This document shows positions 31,879-40,841 of a stretch of DNA of 47,977 bases, piece after piece. Numbering within the stretch: position 1 is the stretch's first letter; every line of letters begins with the position of its first letter. The position numbers were made by a program, and so were the translations under genes. This DNA is from a virus, in the IMG/VR virus record IMGVR_UViG_3300032242_001291, positions 1-47,977 of that record. One strand, written 5' to 3'. The notes under the pieces are model-generated. The model did no database searches, had not been told where the DNA came from, and worked only from the letters and a program-made list of their open reading frames with translations.

Positions 31879-33411
31879 ATGCCATATCAATTGAGTCGAT
31901 ATAATCATGCACCATTAACTACTGTAGATGATGGTGCTACTGATAATTCTACATCCTTAACGTTTGTAGGTAAGAATTTTGCTGGATATGGCGGTATACA
32001 AAATGAAAACTTCCTATATCTTTTAGAAAACTTTGCTAATGGAAGTCCACCAAGTAATCCTATTTCTGGACAGATTTGGTATGACAGTATAAATCACTGT
32101 CTTAAATTCTATGACCCAACTATTTCAGATAATTATAAGTGGAGAACAACTGGCGGGTCTTATGTAAGCGCCACAGCCCCAACTACTTCTCTCAATACTG
32201 GTGATTTTTGGTTTGATACTACTGCAAAACAATTAAAAGCATGGAACGGAACAAGTTTTACACTTGTTGGACCACAGGCAGTTAGCGGTGCAGGTCAAAC
32301 TAATCTTGAGAGTATCTCAGTTAGAGATACTCTTGGAAATTCTCATGCTATAGTTAGAGCAGTTACTGATGGAACTACTGTTTTCATAATCAGTAAAGAT
32401 GAATTTAATTTAGCAACAACTGAATCATTATATACCAATGGACTCGGTAATGGATCCGAATATAATTATATTAATCAAGGTGTTACATTAATTAACAGTA
32501 GTGATGGACACACTAGCACTGATTATAGATTTTGGGGAACAGCAAGTAATTCTGATAAATTAGGTAATATTGCTGCTTCTAATTATATTACTAAATCAAG
32601 TGCTTCTTTTACTAGTGGAGCATCATTTCCTGATGCGGGTATTACAGTTGGTAACAGTAATGATATCAAGATATTTGTTGATAATGGTTTAGGAACTATT
32701 GAAAATACAGTTTCGAGTACGTTAGCATTTAAAATTAAAAATTCCGGAACTCTCATAGAACCACTACTAATTTCTGGAACAACTGTAATTCCTGGTGATA
32801 CTAATATTTTTGATTTAGGTACAGCATTAAAAAGATGGAATAATATATACACTAAGACAATAACTGCTGATTCTTTTGTCGGACCAATTGATGGAACCTC
32901 ATCAAGTGCAGATAGCCTAAAATATGGAACAGGAAATTATGTTTCAGCAACAGATGCTTCTACACCTAATACAATAGTTGCTAGAGATTCTAATTCTAAT
33001 TTTTCTGCTAATATTATTACTGCTGTAGCAACACAAGCAAGATATGCTGACTTAGCTGAAAAATATGAAACTGATGTTGTCTATGAGCCAGGTACAGTTG
33101 TAGTCTTTGGTGGTATTAAAGAAATCACAGTTACAGATATTGAAGAAGATACTAGAGTTGCAGGTGTTGTTTCAACTGAACCAGCATATCTAATGAATAT
33201 CGGATCAACAGGAATAGCAGTAGCATTGCGTGGTAAAGTTCCATGTAAGGTAGTGGGTTCAGTTAATAAAGGAGATATTTTAGTATCTTCAACTGTTGCT
33301 GGATATGCAAAAAGAGGAAATATTCTTTCTCCTGCTGCTTCCATTGTTGGAAAAAGTTTAGAAGATAAGTTTGATCTAGATACTGGAACCATAATGATGG
33401 TAGTAACATAA
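31879..33411 (+). CDS. Tail fibre protein with conserved YADLAEKY C-terminal domain
   Basis: A 510-aa third member of the fibre set. Its N-terminal module (FLYLLENFANGSPPSNPISG, QIWYDSINHCLKFYD, GDFWFDTTAKQLKAW) repeats that of the two genes before it. The last 125 residues begin ATQARYADLAEKYETDVVYE and continue GTVVVFGG, RVAGVVSTEPAYLMN, VALRGKVPCKVVG and GDILVSS, ending in a valine-rich strand. I recognise this domain from fibres of many T4-like marine phages. Its role is not settled; folding chaperone or receptor contact are possibilities. AGGAG lies 8 bases before the ATG. Confidence 0.8.
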   Translation: MPYQLSRYNHAPLTTVDDGATDNSTSLTFVGKNFAGYGGIQNENFLYLLENFANGSPPSNPISGQIWYDSINHCLKFYDPTISDNYKWRTTGGSYVSATAPTTSLNTGDFWFDTTAKQLKAWNGTSFTLVGPQAVSGAGQTNLESISVRDTLGNSHAIVRAVTDGTTVFIISKDEFNLATTESLYTNGLGNGSEYNYINQGVTLINSSDGHTSTDYRFWGTASNSDKLGNIAASNYITKSSASFTSGASFPDAGITVGNSNDIKIFVDNGLGTIENTVSSTLAFKIKNSGTLIEPLLISGTTVIPGDTNIFDLGTALKRWNNIYTKTITADSFVGPIDGTSSSADSLKYGTGNYVSATDASTPNTIVARDSNSNFSANIITAVATQARYADLAEKYETDVVYEPGTVVVFGGIKEITVTDIEEDTRVAGVVSTEPAYLMNIGSTGIAVALRGKVPCKVVGSVNKGDILVSSTVAGYAKRGNILSPAASIVGKSLEDKFDLDTGTIMMVVT

Positions 33412-33449
33412 GTAAAGAGATAAATTAAATTTGATAGGAAGAATATAAG

Positions 33450-34373
33450 ATGGTCGCACAAAATGCTATAATTTATGCTAGTGATTATAATACGATACAA
33501 TCAACAGTTGCTGGTGTATTAGGAACAGGTTCAAGCACATTAGGGTATGGCCAGACAGTAAATAGTCAACAGATAACTAGTGGATCATTAATATCAGATG
33601 AACCAACTCCTACTGCATATCAATGGGCTGCACTATATGCTGATATGGTACAGATTGCTAATCATCAAGGTACAAGTATTAGTTCTCTTACTACTACTGT
33701 TACAAATAATGTTGCTCCAGGAAAAGTTATCTATGCTGCTGATATTAATGTATTTTCTACTACAGCAACTACTTTACAGACTAACGCATTAACATATGCT
33801 GCCGGAGATATGATTACTACTACAGGTATAATTACTTCACAGAGAACGACTGCTTGGGGCAATAATACTACTAAACAGCAAGTACAACACTCCTTCACGG
33901 TAGCATTTGCTAGCTATAATGCTGCTCGTTATTTCTTTAATACTGGGGGTGCTGTACAGTTTACGGCCTCTAGGTCCGGTGGAACTACTTCAACACAAAA
34001 TAGTGATTGGACAAGTACATTAACAAATATTGGAACTGTTACTTTTAATTACAATAGTACAAGTGCTGCTTCGGGATCGGGGTCGGCTATAGGATTCTAT
34101 GGGCTAACTGCTTCTCCACAAACACTATATTCAAAGAGCGGCGGATCTGTTAGTTCTGTATATGTTCCAGATGTTTATACAATCACTGCCAGTTATAATA
34201 GCGTCAATTTTACTATAACTTTTAATGTAGTTTTTAATGATGCCCATGCTAATGCTTATAGCGATTCGGTTGATGGAACTCTCACTAGTTCAATTAATCT
34301 AAGGAAAGCAGGAGCTTCTTATCTCACTATTACTGCTCCAACATTTACTAATAGTACATTGTTATCTGCTTAA
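33450..34373 (+). CDS. Conserved virion structural protein (fibre-associated)
   Basis: A 307-aa Ser/Thr/Ala-rich protein with two related N-terminal segments (IIYASDYNTIQSTVAGVLGT and VIYAADINVFSTTATTL). Its C-terminal beta-rich half contains NAARYFFNTGGAVQFTASRS, GTVTFNYNSTSA, IGFYGLTAS and DSVDGTLTSSINL. Proteins with the NTGG...SRSGG pattern occur beside fibre genes in T4-like marine phages and are annotated as structural. The exact function is unknown; a fibre or decoration role is inferred from position. AGGAAG lies about 10 bases upstream of the ATG. GATAAATT at 33419-33426 is a weak late-promoter candidate before it. It is the last gene of the structural block. Confidence 0.7.
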   Translation: MVAQNAIIYASDYNTIQSTVAGVLGTGSSTLGYGQTVNSQQITSGSLISDEPTPTAYQWAALYADMVQIANHQGTSISSLTTTVTNNVAPGKVIYAADINVFSTTATTLQTNALTYAAGDMITTTGIITSQRTTAWGNNTTKQQVQHSFTVAFASYNAARYFFNTGGAVQFTASRSGGTTSTQNSDWTSTLTNIGTVTFNYNSTSAASGSGSAIGFYGLTASPQTLYSKSGGSVSSVYVPDVYTITASYNSVNFTITFNVVFNDAHANAYSDSVDGTLTSSINLRKAGASYLTITAPTFTNSTLLSA

Positions 34374-34380
34374 TCAAAAC

Positions 34381-34409
34381 TTGGATTTAATACAATAATA
34401 TTGTATAAT
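34381..34409 (+). promoter_or_regulatory. Sigma70-type promoter of the accessory operon
   Basis: A perfect -10 TATAAT (34404-34409) lies 17 bases after TTGGAT (34381-34386), a weak -35 that keeps the TTG. Transcription would start near 34416, close to the GGAG ribosome binding site (34422-34425). It stands in the 59-base gap between the last structural gene and the run of overlapping accessory genes. Confidence 0.6.
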
Positions 34410-34422
34410 TACTTTATTATTG
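34391..34422 (+). repeat. Nested inverted repeats over the accessory-operon promoter and ribosome binding site
   Basis: Two alternative hairpins share bases. TACAATA-A-TATTGTA (34391-34405) is a perfect 7-bp palindrome touching the -10 box. CAATAATA (34393-34400) pairs with TATTATTG (34415-34422), whose last base is the first G of the ribosome binding site. Both are AT-only or nearly so, and thus weak. Confidence 0.6.
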
Positions 34423-34432
34423 GAGATTTCTT

Positions 34433-34783
34433 ATGGATGACAGATTAAAATCTGCTCTCGATGTGGCTAATAGGATGGTTACATTTAATACACAAAAAGA
34501 ATTAATCAAACAAGAATATAAAGAAAGCTGTCTCTATCACGAGAATGGTCATCAGTTCACGATTGATAGAGAACTTATAAATTTCTTAACTGCTCTCATA
34601 CAGATGGGATATACTGAAGATGTAGTTGTTATTGATGATTTTGAAAATCCCTATATGATATCAAATATAGAAGAATTCCGCTCTAATATTTTTTCTATCT
34701 ATGCTGAGAAGAGCAATGAATATTATCACAAGTATATTGAATTGAAAAAGAATCGTTCAGTACTAACTATGATCGGAATGTAA
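34433..34783 (+). CDS. Conserved hypothetical protein, first gene of accessory operon
   Basis: A 116-aa protein with a helical N-terminus (LKSALDVANRMVTF), HQFTIDRELINFLTAL in the middle, VVVIDDFENPYMI, and a C-terminal helix ending HKYIELKKNRSV. I recall small proteins with the FxIDRELI and S(R)S(V) patterns next to fibre genes in marine T4-like phages, with no assigned function. It has no membrane segment or signal peptide. GGAG is 7 bases from the ATG and the stop directly abuts the next ATG. It could be an adaptor or assembly factor, but nothing in the sequence proves it. Confidence 0.65.
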   Translation: MDDRLKSALDVANRMVTFNTQKELIKQEYKESCLYHENGHQFTIDRELINFLTALIQMGYTEDVVVIDDFENPYMISNIEEFRSNIFSIYAEKSNEYYHKYIELKKNRSVLTMIGM

Positions 34784-35665
34784 ATGACGTCAGGTGTATT
34801 AATGTTTGCCCACAATAATCGAGAAATTGATTATGGAATGATGGCATATGTTTCAGCTAGATATGTAGAGAAAAATCTAAAAGTACCAGTTAGTTTAATA
34901 ACAGATTCTGGTACTATCAAATGGTTAGATAAGAAAGATACTAGTTTAAAAAATGTATTTGATAAAATTATATTGACGGACGAATTATCTCAACCTGAGA
35001 GGCAAGATAAAAGATTTTACGATGGATCTGTAGACTACAAGAAAACAGCATTTAATAATGGCTTCCGTGCTAGGGCATATGATCTTACCCCATACGATAA
35101 GACATTAGTTATAGATACTGATGTACTAATTAAGAATGATCAACTGAAAAACATATGGAATTCAAATACAGATTTTATGATCAATCATAAACACATAGAT
35201 GTAGAATATTCTAGAAATCGAAATGAATTTAATAAGATAAGCGAGTATACGGTTGATTTTTATTGGGCTACTATTTTTTATTTTGAAAAAACAGAATGGA
35301 CTAAAACTTTTTTCGATCTCTGTCAGCATATAGCAGAGAATTATGAATATTATAGATTTATATATCAGATAGCATATCCTCTACTACGTAATGATTATAT
35401 TTTTAGTATAGCTGTTCATATAATGAATGGATTTAATAATAAGACTAAGCCACAGACATTGCCTGCTGATTTATATTATACGCTCGATCGTGATGTATTA
35501 CATCAAGTTAATCTAAATGGAGATCTTGTATTCTTAATACAGAAAGAAAATTTATTAGGTGAATATACATTAGCTAAAACAGGTAATCAAAATATCCATA
35601 TCATGAACAAGTATAGTTTTAGTAGGAATATTCCAAATCTATTGGAGGCACTTAATGTTAACTAA
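34784..35665 (+). CDS. GT8-like glycosyltransferase
   Basis: A 293-aa protein with the layout of GT-A glycosyltransferases of the GT8/nucleotide-diphospho-sugar transferase type. The N-terminal strand GVLMFAHNN is followed by an AYVSARYVEK helix, VSLITDSG, and then YDKTLVIDTDVLI with the metal- and sugar-nucleotide-binding DTD at 111-113. A second acidic patch is ADLYYTLDRDVL. It would transfer a sugar from a nucleotide sugar to an unknown acceptor in the cytoplasm. It begins immediately after the previous stop and overlaps the next, related gene by 11 bases. Confidence 0.65.
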   Translation: MTSGVLMFAHNNREIDYGMMAYVSARYVEKNLKVPVSLITDSGTIKWLDKKDTSLKNVFDKIILTDELSQPERQDKRFYDGSVDYKKTAFNNGFRARAYDLTPYDKTLVIDTDVLIKNDQLKNIWNSNTDFMINHKHIDVEYSRNRNEFNKISEYTVDFYWATIFYFEKTEWTKTFFDLCQHIAENYEYYRFIYQIAYPLLRNDYIFSIAVHIMNGFNNKTKPQTLPADLYYTLDRDVLHQVNLNGDLVFLIQKENLLGEYTLAKTGNQNIHIMNKYSFSRNIPNLLEALNVN

Positions 35666-36524
35666 AGGCTATCTAATATTAGCACAAAATAACAGTTCAG
35701 ATGATTATGTAAGGATGGCATATGTATTAGCCCTCAGTATAAAAACATCTCAAAAATCTGTTACTTCAGTTAGTCTTGTAACCGATGTAGTTGATGCTGT
35801 ACCTGAACATTACAAGTCTGTATTTGATCATGTTATTGAAATACCTTGGTATGATGATGCGCTATCTACTGAATGGAAGGTAGAAAATCGTTGGAAAATA
35901 TATCATGTAACACCTTATGATGAAACTGTTTTGCTTGATGCCGATATGTTGTTTTTAACAGATATTAGCCATTGGTGGAACCATCTTAATAAAAATTATG
36001 ATCTTTTTATCACTTCATCAGTATTAACATATCGCAATGAGATAGTAACTAACAATTACTATAGGAAAGTATTCACGGAAAATAATTTACCAAATACATA
36101 TAGTGCGTTTACTTATTTTAAGAAATCACAATTAGCAGAAGAATTTTGGACATTAGTTGAAATTATCGCTAAAAATTGGCAAGAATTTTATGATAGATAT
36201 CTACCTAATTTCCGTCCTAAATTCCTTAGTATGGATGTAGTATTTGCCTTAGCAGCGAAGATATTAGATATTGAAGATCAGATAACAACAAAATTCGATT
36301 ATCCCACATTTGTACATATGAAGAGTAGAGTACAGAATTGGGTTACTGTAACTGAAGATTGGATGGATTATGGAGGTGTGTACCTAAATAGGCAAGGCGC
36401 ATTAAAGATAAGCAATTATCAACAGACAGGTATATTCCACTATACAGAAAAGAAATTCTTAAACAATCATATTGAATATGTATATGAAGACCTTTACAAG
36501 GAAATAATAAATGAGTCAAGATGA
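35655..36524 (+). CDS. GT8-like glycosyltransferase, paralogue of the preceding gene
   Basis: A 289-aa protein with the same order of elements as the preceding gene: GYLILAQNN, an AYVLALSIK helix, VSLVTDVVD, then YDETVLLDADMLFL with DAD at 95-97. The remainder diverges (HWWNHLNKNYDLF, FVHMKSRVQNW). This indicates an old duplication and probably a different acceptor or donor. A perfect GGAGG lies 6 bases before the ATG, inside the end of the upstream gene. The following gene starts 14 bases before its stop. Confidence 0.65.
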   Translation: MLTKGYLILAQNNSSDDYVRMAYVLALSIKTSQKSVTSVSLVTDVVDAVPEHYKSVFDHVIEIPWYDDALSTEWKVENRWKIYHVTPYDETVLLDADMLFLTDISHWWNHLNKNYDLFITSSVLTYRNEIVTNNYYRKVFTENNLPNTYSAFTYFKKSQLAEEFWTLVEIIAKNWQEFYDRYLPNFRPKFLSMDVVFALAAKILDIEDQITTKFDYPTFVHMKSRVQNWVTVTEDWMDYGGVYLNRQGALKISNYQQTGIFHYTEKKFLNNHIEYVYEDLYKEIINESR

Positions 36525-37140
36525 CGCAGCCGCTTTAGAATTATTGAAAAAATTATTAGCACCAAAACTACCTATAACTTTTTATTTCTACTATGATCCG
36601 TCTAATGGTGTTATTAAACATCTTAAACCATTTTATGAAGATGAGGGTCTTCCTTATATAACCGTTCCTGAAGATCAAGTTGATGCAGATATATGCCTTG
36701 ATGATTATCGTATATTAGAGAAGGATGGGAAATTCCAATTAATTAAAGAAGATCGTTCTATTGAAAAGATATCAAAGATCGATGACAATATACATCAGAT
36801 TCCAAAATATCTATCGGATCCTGATAAGAAAGTATCTCAAGCGAATTATCAATTTGATTTATTGATCGAACAGGACAATATTAAAAAGGAATTCCGTATA
36901 AGGATTTCCGGAATAATAAAGGATCAATATAAGCAGAGTTTAGGATCTAAACAAAAATTCTTGTTCTATGTTACTGAAGAAAATGATCCCAACATTCTTT
37001 ACAAAACACTTGACATATCTTTATCTAAACTGTTACAATATCATTATTATACTATACCTTATGAAGATTATGATGGTACATCTTGTAACATATATTCTAT
37101 GAGATATTTCTGTAATTATTTACATCTGGTGATTGAATGA
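36511..37140 (+). CDS. Unknown protein of the glycosyltransferase operon
   Basis: A 209-aa protein I do not recognise. It starts with a helical segment (DDAAALELLKKLLAPKL), then a strand ITFYFYYDP and acidic VPEDQVDADICLDDYRILE. This is followed by a charged middle and a C-terminus rich in Tyr (LLQYHYYTIPYEDYDG). No signal peptide, membrane segment, cysteine cluster or catalytic motif is visible. It overlaps both neighbours (14 bases upstream, 4 bases downstream), which suggests expression in fixed ratio with the glycosyltransferases on either side. An accessory subunit is possible but not shown. Confidence 0.6.
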   Translation: MSQDDAAALELLKKLLAPKLPITFYFYYDPSNGVIKHLKPFYEDEGLPYITVPEDQVDADICLDDYRILEKDGKFQLIKEDRSIEKISKIDDNIHQIPKYLSDPDKKVSQANYQFDLLIEQDNIKKEFRIRISGIIKDQYKQSLGSKQKFLFYVTEENDPNILYKTLDISLSKLLQYHYYTIPYEDYDGTSCNIYSMRYFCNYLHLVIE

Positions 37141-38012
37141 CTAAATTGCTATTACATGACATTGATACTATATTCATCAGTTATGATGAACCTAATGCCG
37201 ATAAGAACTATTCTGAATTGGTAAAAATATTACCATGGGCTAAACGAATACACGGTGTTAAGGGTAGCGATAGTGCCCATAAGGCTGCTGCTAATCTTAG
37301 TGAGACTGATAGATTTGTAACAGTTGATGCTGATAATATAATTGATTCTCGATTTTTCGCACAGAATATTGAATTAACAGATGAGAATCGAGATTTTGTA
37401 TTTTCGTGGTGCGGAAAGAATGCTATCAATGGTTTGATTTATGGTAATGGTGGATTAAAGTGTTGGACTAAAGATTTTGTCTTAAAAATGAAAACTCATG
37501 AAAATTCAGATCCTAATGATACTGAAAGTGTAGTTGAATTTTGTTTTGATCCTAGATATTATCAGATGAATGAATGCTATTCTACCAGTTATATCAACGG
37601 TAGTCCTTTCCAAGCATGGCGTGCTGGTTTCCGTGAGGGCGTTAAGATGAGTCTCGATCGCGGAGCAAAGGCACTAGATATTAAGCGTGTATGGTGGCAG
37701 AATTATCAAAGACTTTTAATTTGGTGCAACGTTGGTTCTGATGTAAAGAATGGTATATGGGCGATGTATGGTGCTAGATTAGGCTGTTATCTTACTGCTT
37801 GCACTGATTGGGATTATACACAAGTTAGAGATTTTGAATATCTAACAGATTACTGGAAAAAAAATGTTGAACATATATATGTTCAAGATGAACTAGAAGG
37901 TATCGGTAATAATTTACGTCAATCTTTAGATTTAGAAATAGCCGAAATGGATAGTAACTCATCTAGATTTTTCAAATCAGTATACCAGAATACCCCAAGG
38001 ATTTATCGATGA
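37137..38012 (+). CDS. DxD-containing glycosyltransferase-like protein
   Basis: A 291-aa protein. The N-terminal half has the GT2-like arrangement IDTIFISYDEPNAD (10-22), then KRIHGVKGSDSAHKAA (36-51) and FVTVDADNII (60-69), with the DAD motif at 64-66. The next part reads FVFSWCGKNAINGLIYGNGG. The order of SYDEPNA, GVKG...AHKAA and VDADN marks a family seen in marine phages and annotated as glycosyltransferase or hypothetical. The C-terminal half (RVWWQNYQRLLIWCNVG) is unassigned. It couples by ATGA overlaps to the genes on both sides. The truncated gene at the right edge looks like a distant relative. Confidence 0.6.
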   Translation: MTKLLLHDIDTIFISYDEPNADKNYSELVKILPWAKRIHGVKGSDSAHKAAANLSETDRFVTVDADNIIDSRFFAQNIELTDENRDFVFSWCGKNAINGLIYGNGGLKCWTKDFVLKMKTHENSDPNDTESVVEFCFDPRYYQMNECYSTSYINGSPFQAWRAGFREGVKMSLDRGAKALDIKRVWWQNYQRLLIWCNVGSDVKNGIWAMYGARLGCYLTACTDWDYTQVRDFEYLTDYWKKNVEHIYVQDELEGIGNNLRQSLDLEIAEMDSNSSRFFKSVYQNTPRIYR

Positions 38013-39373
38013 GCAATGAGGATAGGATAGAAATATTAAAGAATAAGAAAACACAGATTAACGATGTCTCTCCTAGTTTCTGTACAGCCAAATGGTTACA
38101 AACTACTTTATATCTACAAAATGGATTTAATCATAGTTGCCATCATCCTTCACCTCATAAAATTCCAATAGAAGAAGTTGAAATAGATCCTGCTGCACTA
38201 TCTAATAGTAACTATAAGAAAGCATTACGTAAACAGATGTTAGAAGGAATACGTCCTAGTGAATGTGATTATTGTTGGAAGATAGAAGATTTAGATAAAG
38301 AGTATTTTAGTGATCGCCATTATAAGACAAGTGATTATTGGGCATGGGATAGATTTAATGAGATAGCAAATAGTAATTCTTCTGAAAATATAAATCCCAG
38401 TTATTTAGAAGTTAGTTTTAGTAATGCTTGTAATTTTAAATGCGCTTATTGTAGTCCAGAAGTTAGTAGTAAATGGCTAGAAGAGATTAAAGAATTTGGA
38501 CCATATCCTACTACTCAAAGTAATCATAATCTAGATTGGCTTAAAAAAGTAGGAAAATATCCATATAAAAATAGCGATAATAATCCTTATGTTAATGCAT
38601 TTTGGAAATGGTTTCCAAATATACTCCCTACATTGAAAGTTTTTAGAATAACTGGCGGCGAACCTTTAATGAGTAAAGATATTTGGAAAGTATTTGAATA
38701 TCTAAGAAATAATCCTCAACCTAATTTAGAATTAGCTATTAACAGCAATCTCTGTGTAGAACAGAAACTATTTGATAGATTCCTAGAGGAGATTAATAAT
38801 TTAGGTAATTCTGTTAAAAAAATTGATATCTATACAAGTTTAGAAAGTGTAGGAGAAAGAGCAGAATATGTGAGATTTGGTTTAAATTATAACCAATGGT
38901 GTAGAAATGTTAGAACAATTCTTTCACAAACATCCCATGATGTTTTAATAATGACAACTGTAAATGCCCTTAGTGTTTCGACTATGGTAGATTTTTTAGA
39001 ACTTATTATGCAATTTAGAAGAGAATTCAATAATACTTTTGAGAAAAATAGAATCCCAATTAGTATCAATTATTTACGTTGGCCACCTTATTTAGATGCT
39101 CGTATACTACCAAATGATTTAAAGAAAGATTTAGCAAAAAAAATATTTGATAAATCGGAGAATTGTACAAAATATTTTTCACAAGACAAATATGCTAGGA
39201 TTTATTTAGAAGAATCAGATCAGATAAAAAGATTTTGTGAATATTTAATTCAAGATGGTGATTATACAGAACAAAAAATTGACTTTATCAATTTTATTAA
39301 CGAATATGATAAGCGTAAATCTACTAATTTTATTGAAGTGTTTACGGAATTATCGATGCTTTTAAAGGAATAA
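38009..39373 (+). CDS. Radical SAM protein with N-terminal cysteine motif, copy 1
   Basis: A 454-aa protein. The radical SAM cluster motif CxxxCxxC is at C141, C145, C148 (SNACNFKCAYCS), with the SAM-binding GGEP at 216-219 (RITGGEPLMS). An N-terminal set of cysteines (C25, C44, C86, C89: SCHHPSPHKIP, ECDYCWKIED) resembles half of a SPASM/twitch auxiliary Fe-S domain, here placed before the core. Such enzymes cleave S-adenosylmethionine to a 5'-deoxyadenosyl radical and modify peptides, sugars or other substrates. The substrate here is unknown. AAGGA precedes the ATG, which overlaps the upstream stop. Confidence 0.85.
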   Translation: MSNEDRIEILKNKKTQINDVSPSFCTAKWLQTTLYLQNGFNHSCHHPSPHKIPIEEVEIDPAALSNSNYKKALRKQMLEGIRPSECDYCWKIEDLDKEYFSDRHYKTSDYWAWDRFNEIANSNSSENINPSYLEVSFSNACNFKCAYCSPEVSSKWLEEIKEFGPYPTTQSNHNLDWLKKVGKYPYKNSDNNPYVNAFWKWFPNILPTLKVFRITGGEPLMSKDIWKVFEYLRNNPQPNLELAINSNLCVEQKLFDRFLEEINNLGNSVKKIDIYTSLESVGERAEYVRFGLNYNQWCRNVRTILSQTSHDVLIMTTVNALSVSTMVDFLELIMQFRREFNNTFEKNRIPISINYLRWPPYLDARILPNDLKKDLAKKIFDKSENCTKYFSQDKYARIYLEESDQIKRFCEYLIQDGDYTEQKIDFINFINEYDKRKSTNFIEVFTELSMLLKE

Positions 39374-39374
39374 T

Positions 39375-40841
39375 ATGCCTAGAAAAACAAATGAATCGCT
39401 AATTGAATATCGCAGTCGAGTAATAGACTCAAAAAGTAAAAGTTTTTGTGGAGCTAAATGGCTTAATGCTACTACTTGGCTTGGTAGTGGAACTACTGCT
39501 AGTTGTCATCATCCACCGGCACATAAGATTCCATTAGACGAAGTTAACGAAAATTTCACGGCTATACATAATACTAAACATAAAAAACTTATGCGTAAGA
39601 TGATGCTAGAAGGAGATCGTCCTGCTGAATGCGAATATTGCTGGAAGATTGAAGATATGGGTAAAGATAGTATTAGTGATCGTGTCTTTAAAACTGTAAT
39701 TTATAATGATGAAGAATTAGATTTTATAAATGCTTTACCTTGGGATTCTAATGTTAATTTAAAAACATTTGAGATTAGTTTTGATCGTGTTTGTAACCTA
39801 GCATGTAGTTATTGTAATGCTAGTTTTTCAACAACATGGGCTAAAGATATTAAAAATAATGGCCCTTATCAAAATTTAATAAGCGACGGTAGTGGTGCTT
39901 TTAAACAGGATGGTTCTTGGGTTGAACCTTTTAAGAGAGACGAAGAAAATCCATATGTTACAGCATTTTGGAAATGGTGGGACAGTGGATTAAATGAATC
40001 GTTAGAGGAAATAAGGATTACTGGAGGCGAACCACTAATGAGTGGTGAAACATGGAAATTGTTAGATTCTTTTGAAGAGAAACAATCAAAAATGAGATTT
40101 GCTTTAAATAGCAATCTTATGGCTAAATCTGATATTATTGACAAATTAATTTCTAAAACAAAAAAGATAAAAGATTTTCATCTATATACTAGTTGTGAAT
40201 CAGTAGGAAAACAAGCCGAATATATACGTGACGGATTAGATTACAATTTATGGAAATTTAATGTTATTAAAATTGGTCAAGAGGCTAATATTAAAGGGTT
40301 ACATATAATGATGACTATTAATAGTCTTTCATTGTTTAGCATTACAGAATTTTTAGATGAAATATATGAGATGAAAAAATTGTTTTCAAAAGGAAAACAT
40401 CCAGTTGTTAGTTTAAATCTTTTAAGATTTCCAAGTTTTCAAAGTCCATTGGCATTGCCTGATCATATTAAAAATTATTGTAGAATAAAATTAGAAACAT
40501 GGTATAATTCTGTAAAAGATAATGAATTATGGCTTGAATTTGAAAAAGCTAGTATTGAAAGACTTATTGATTATTTAATAACTGTTGATGCCCCTCATCG
40601 TCGTACAAGTGATAGAATATTATTATGGAGAGATTTTAAAACATTTTATCTTCAATATGATCAACGAAGAGGAAAGAGCATAAATGTATTTCCAACAATT
40701 TTAATTAATTGGATAGAACAATTACCTGATACAATTACTGAAAAAACTTCGTTAATTGACGGCGATAGTACTAAACTTTATGATAATGATGAGCAATTAA
40801 AAAAATTAGCAAAAAAACAAGGATGGATACTAGAATCATGA
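39375..40841 (+). CDS. Radical SAM protein with N-terminal cysteine motif, copy 2
   Basis: A 488-aa paralogue of the preceding gene. The N-terminal cysteines fall at exactly the same positions (C25, C44, C86, C89; SCHHPPAHKIP, ECEYCWKIED). The cluster motif is C140, C144, C147 (RVCNLACSYCN), and GGEP is at 217-220. Shared blocks such as NPYVTAFWKWW and the later TSCESVGKQAEYIRDGL (TSLESVGERAEYVRFGL in copy 1) show recent common origin. The retained cysteine spacing suggests both are active. It begins one base after the upstream stop with AAAGGA as ribosome binding site. Confidence 0.85.
   Translation: MPRKTNESLIEYRSRVIDSKSKSFCGAKWLNATTWLGSGTTASCHHPPAHKIPLDEVNENFTAIHNTKHKKLMRKMMLEGDRPAECEYCWKIEDMGKDSISDRVFKTVIYNDEELDFINALPWDSNVNLKTFEISFDRVCNLACSYCNASFSTTWAKDIKNNGPYQNLISDGSGAFKQDGSWVEPFKRDEENPYVTAFWKWWDSGLNESLEEIRITGGEPLMSGETWKLLDSFEEKQSKMRFALNSNLMAKSDIIDKLISKTKKIKDFHLYTSCESVGKQAEYIRDGLDYNLWKFNVIKIGQEANIKGLHIMMTINSLSLFSITEFLDEIYEMKKLFSKGKHPVVSLNLLRFPSFQSPLALPDHIKNYCRIKLETWYNSVKDNELWLEFEKASIERLIDYLITVDAPHRRTSDRILLWRDFKTFYLQYDQRRGKSINVFPTILINWIEQLPDTITEKTSLIDGDSTKLYDNDEQLKKLAKKQGWILES

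Noticed and set aside
31008-33500. Minus-strand frames of 139, 89 and 139 codons opposite the fibre genes
   Set aside because: Ser/Thr-rich fibre codons give long open antisense frames by chance. No start signals are present.
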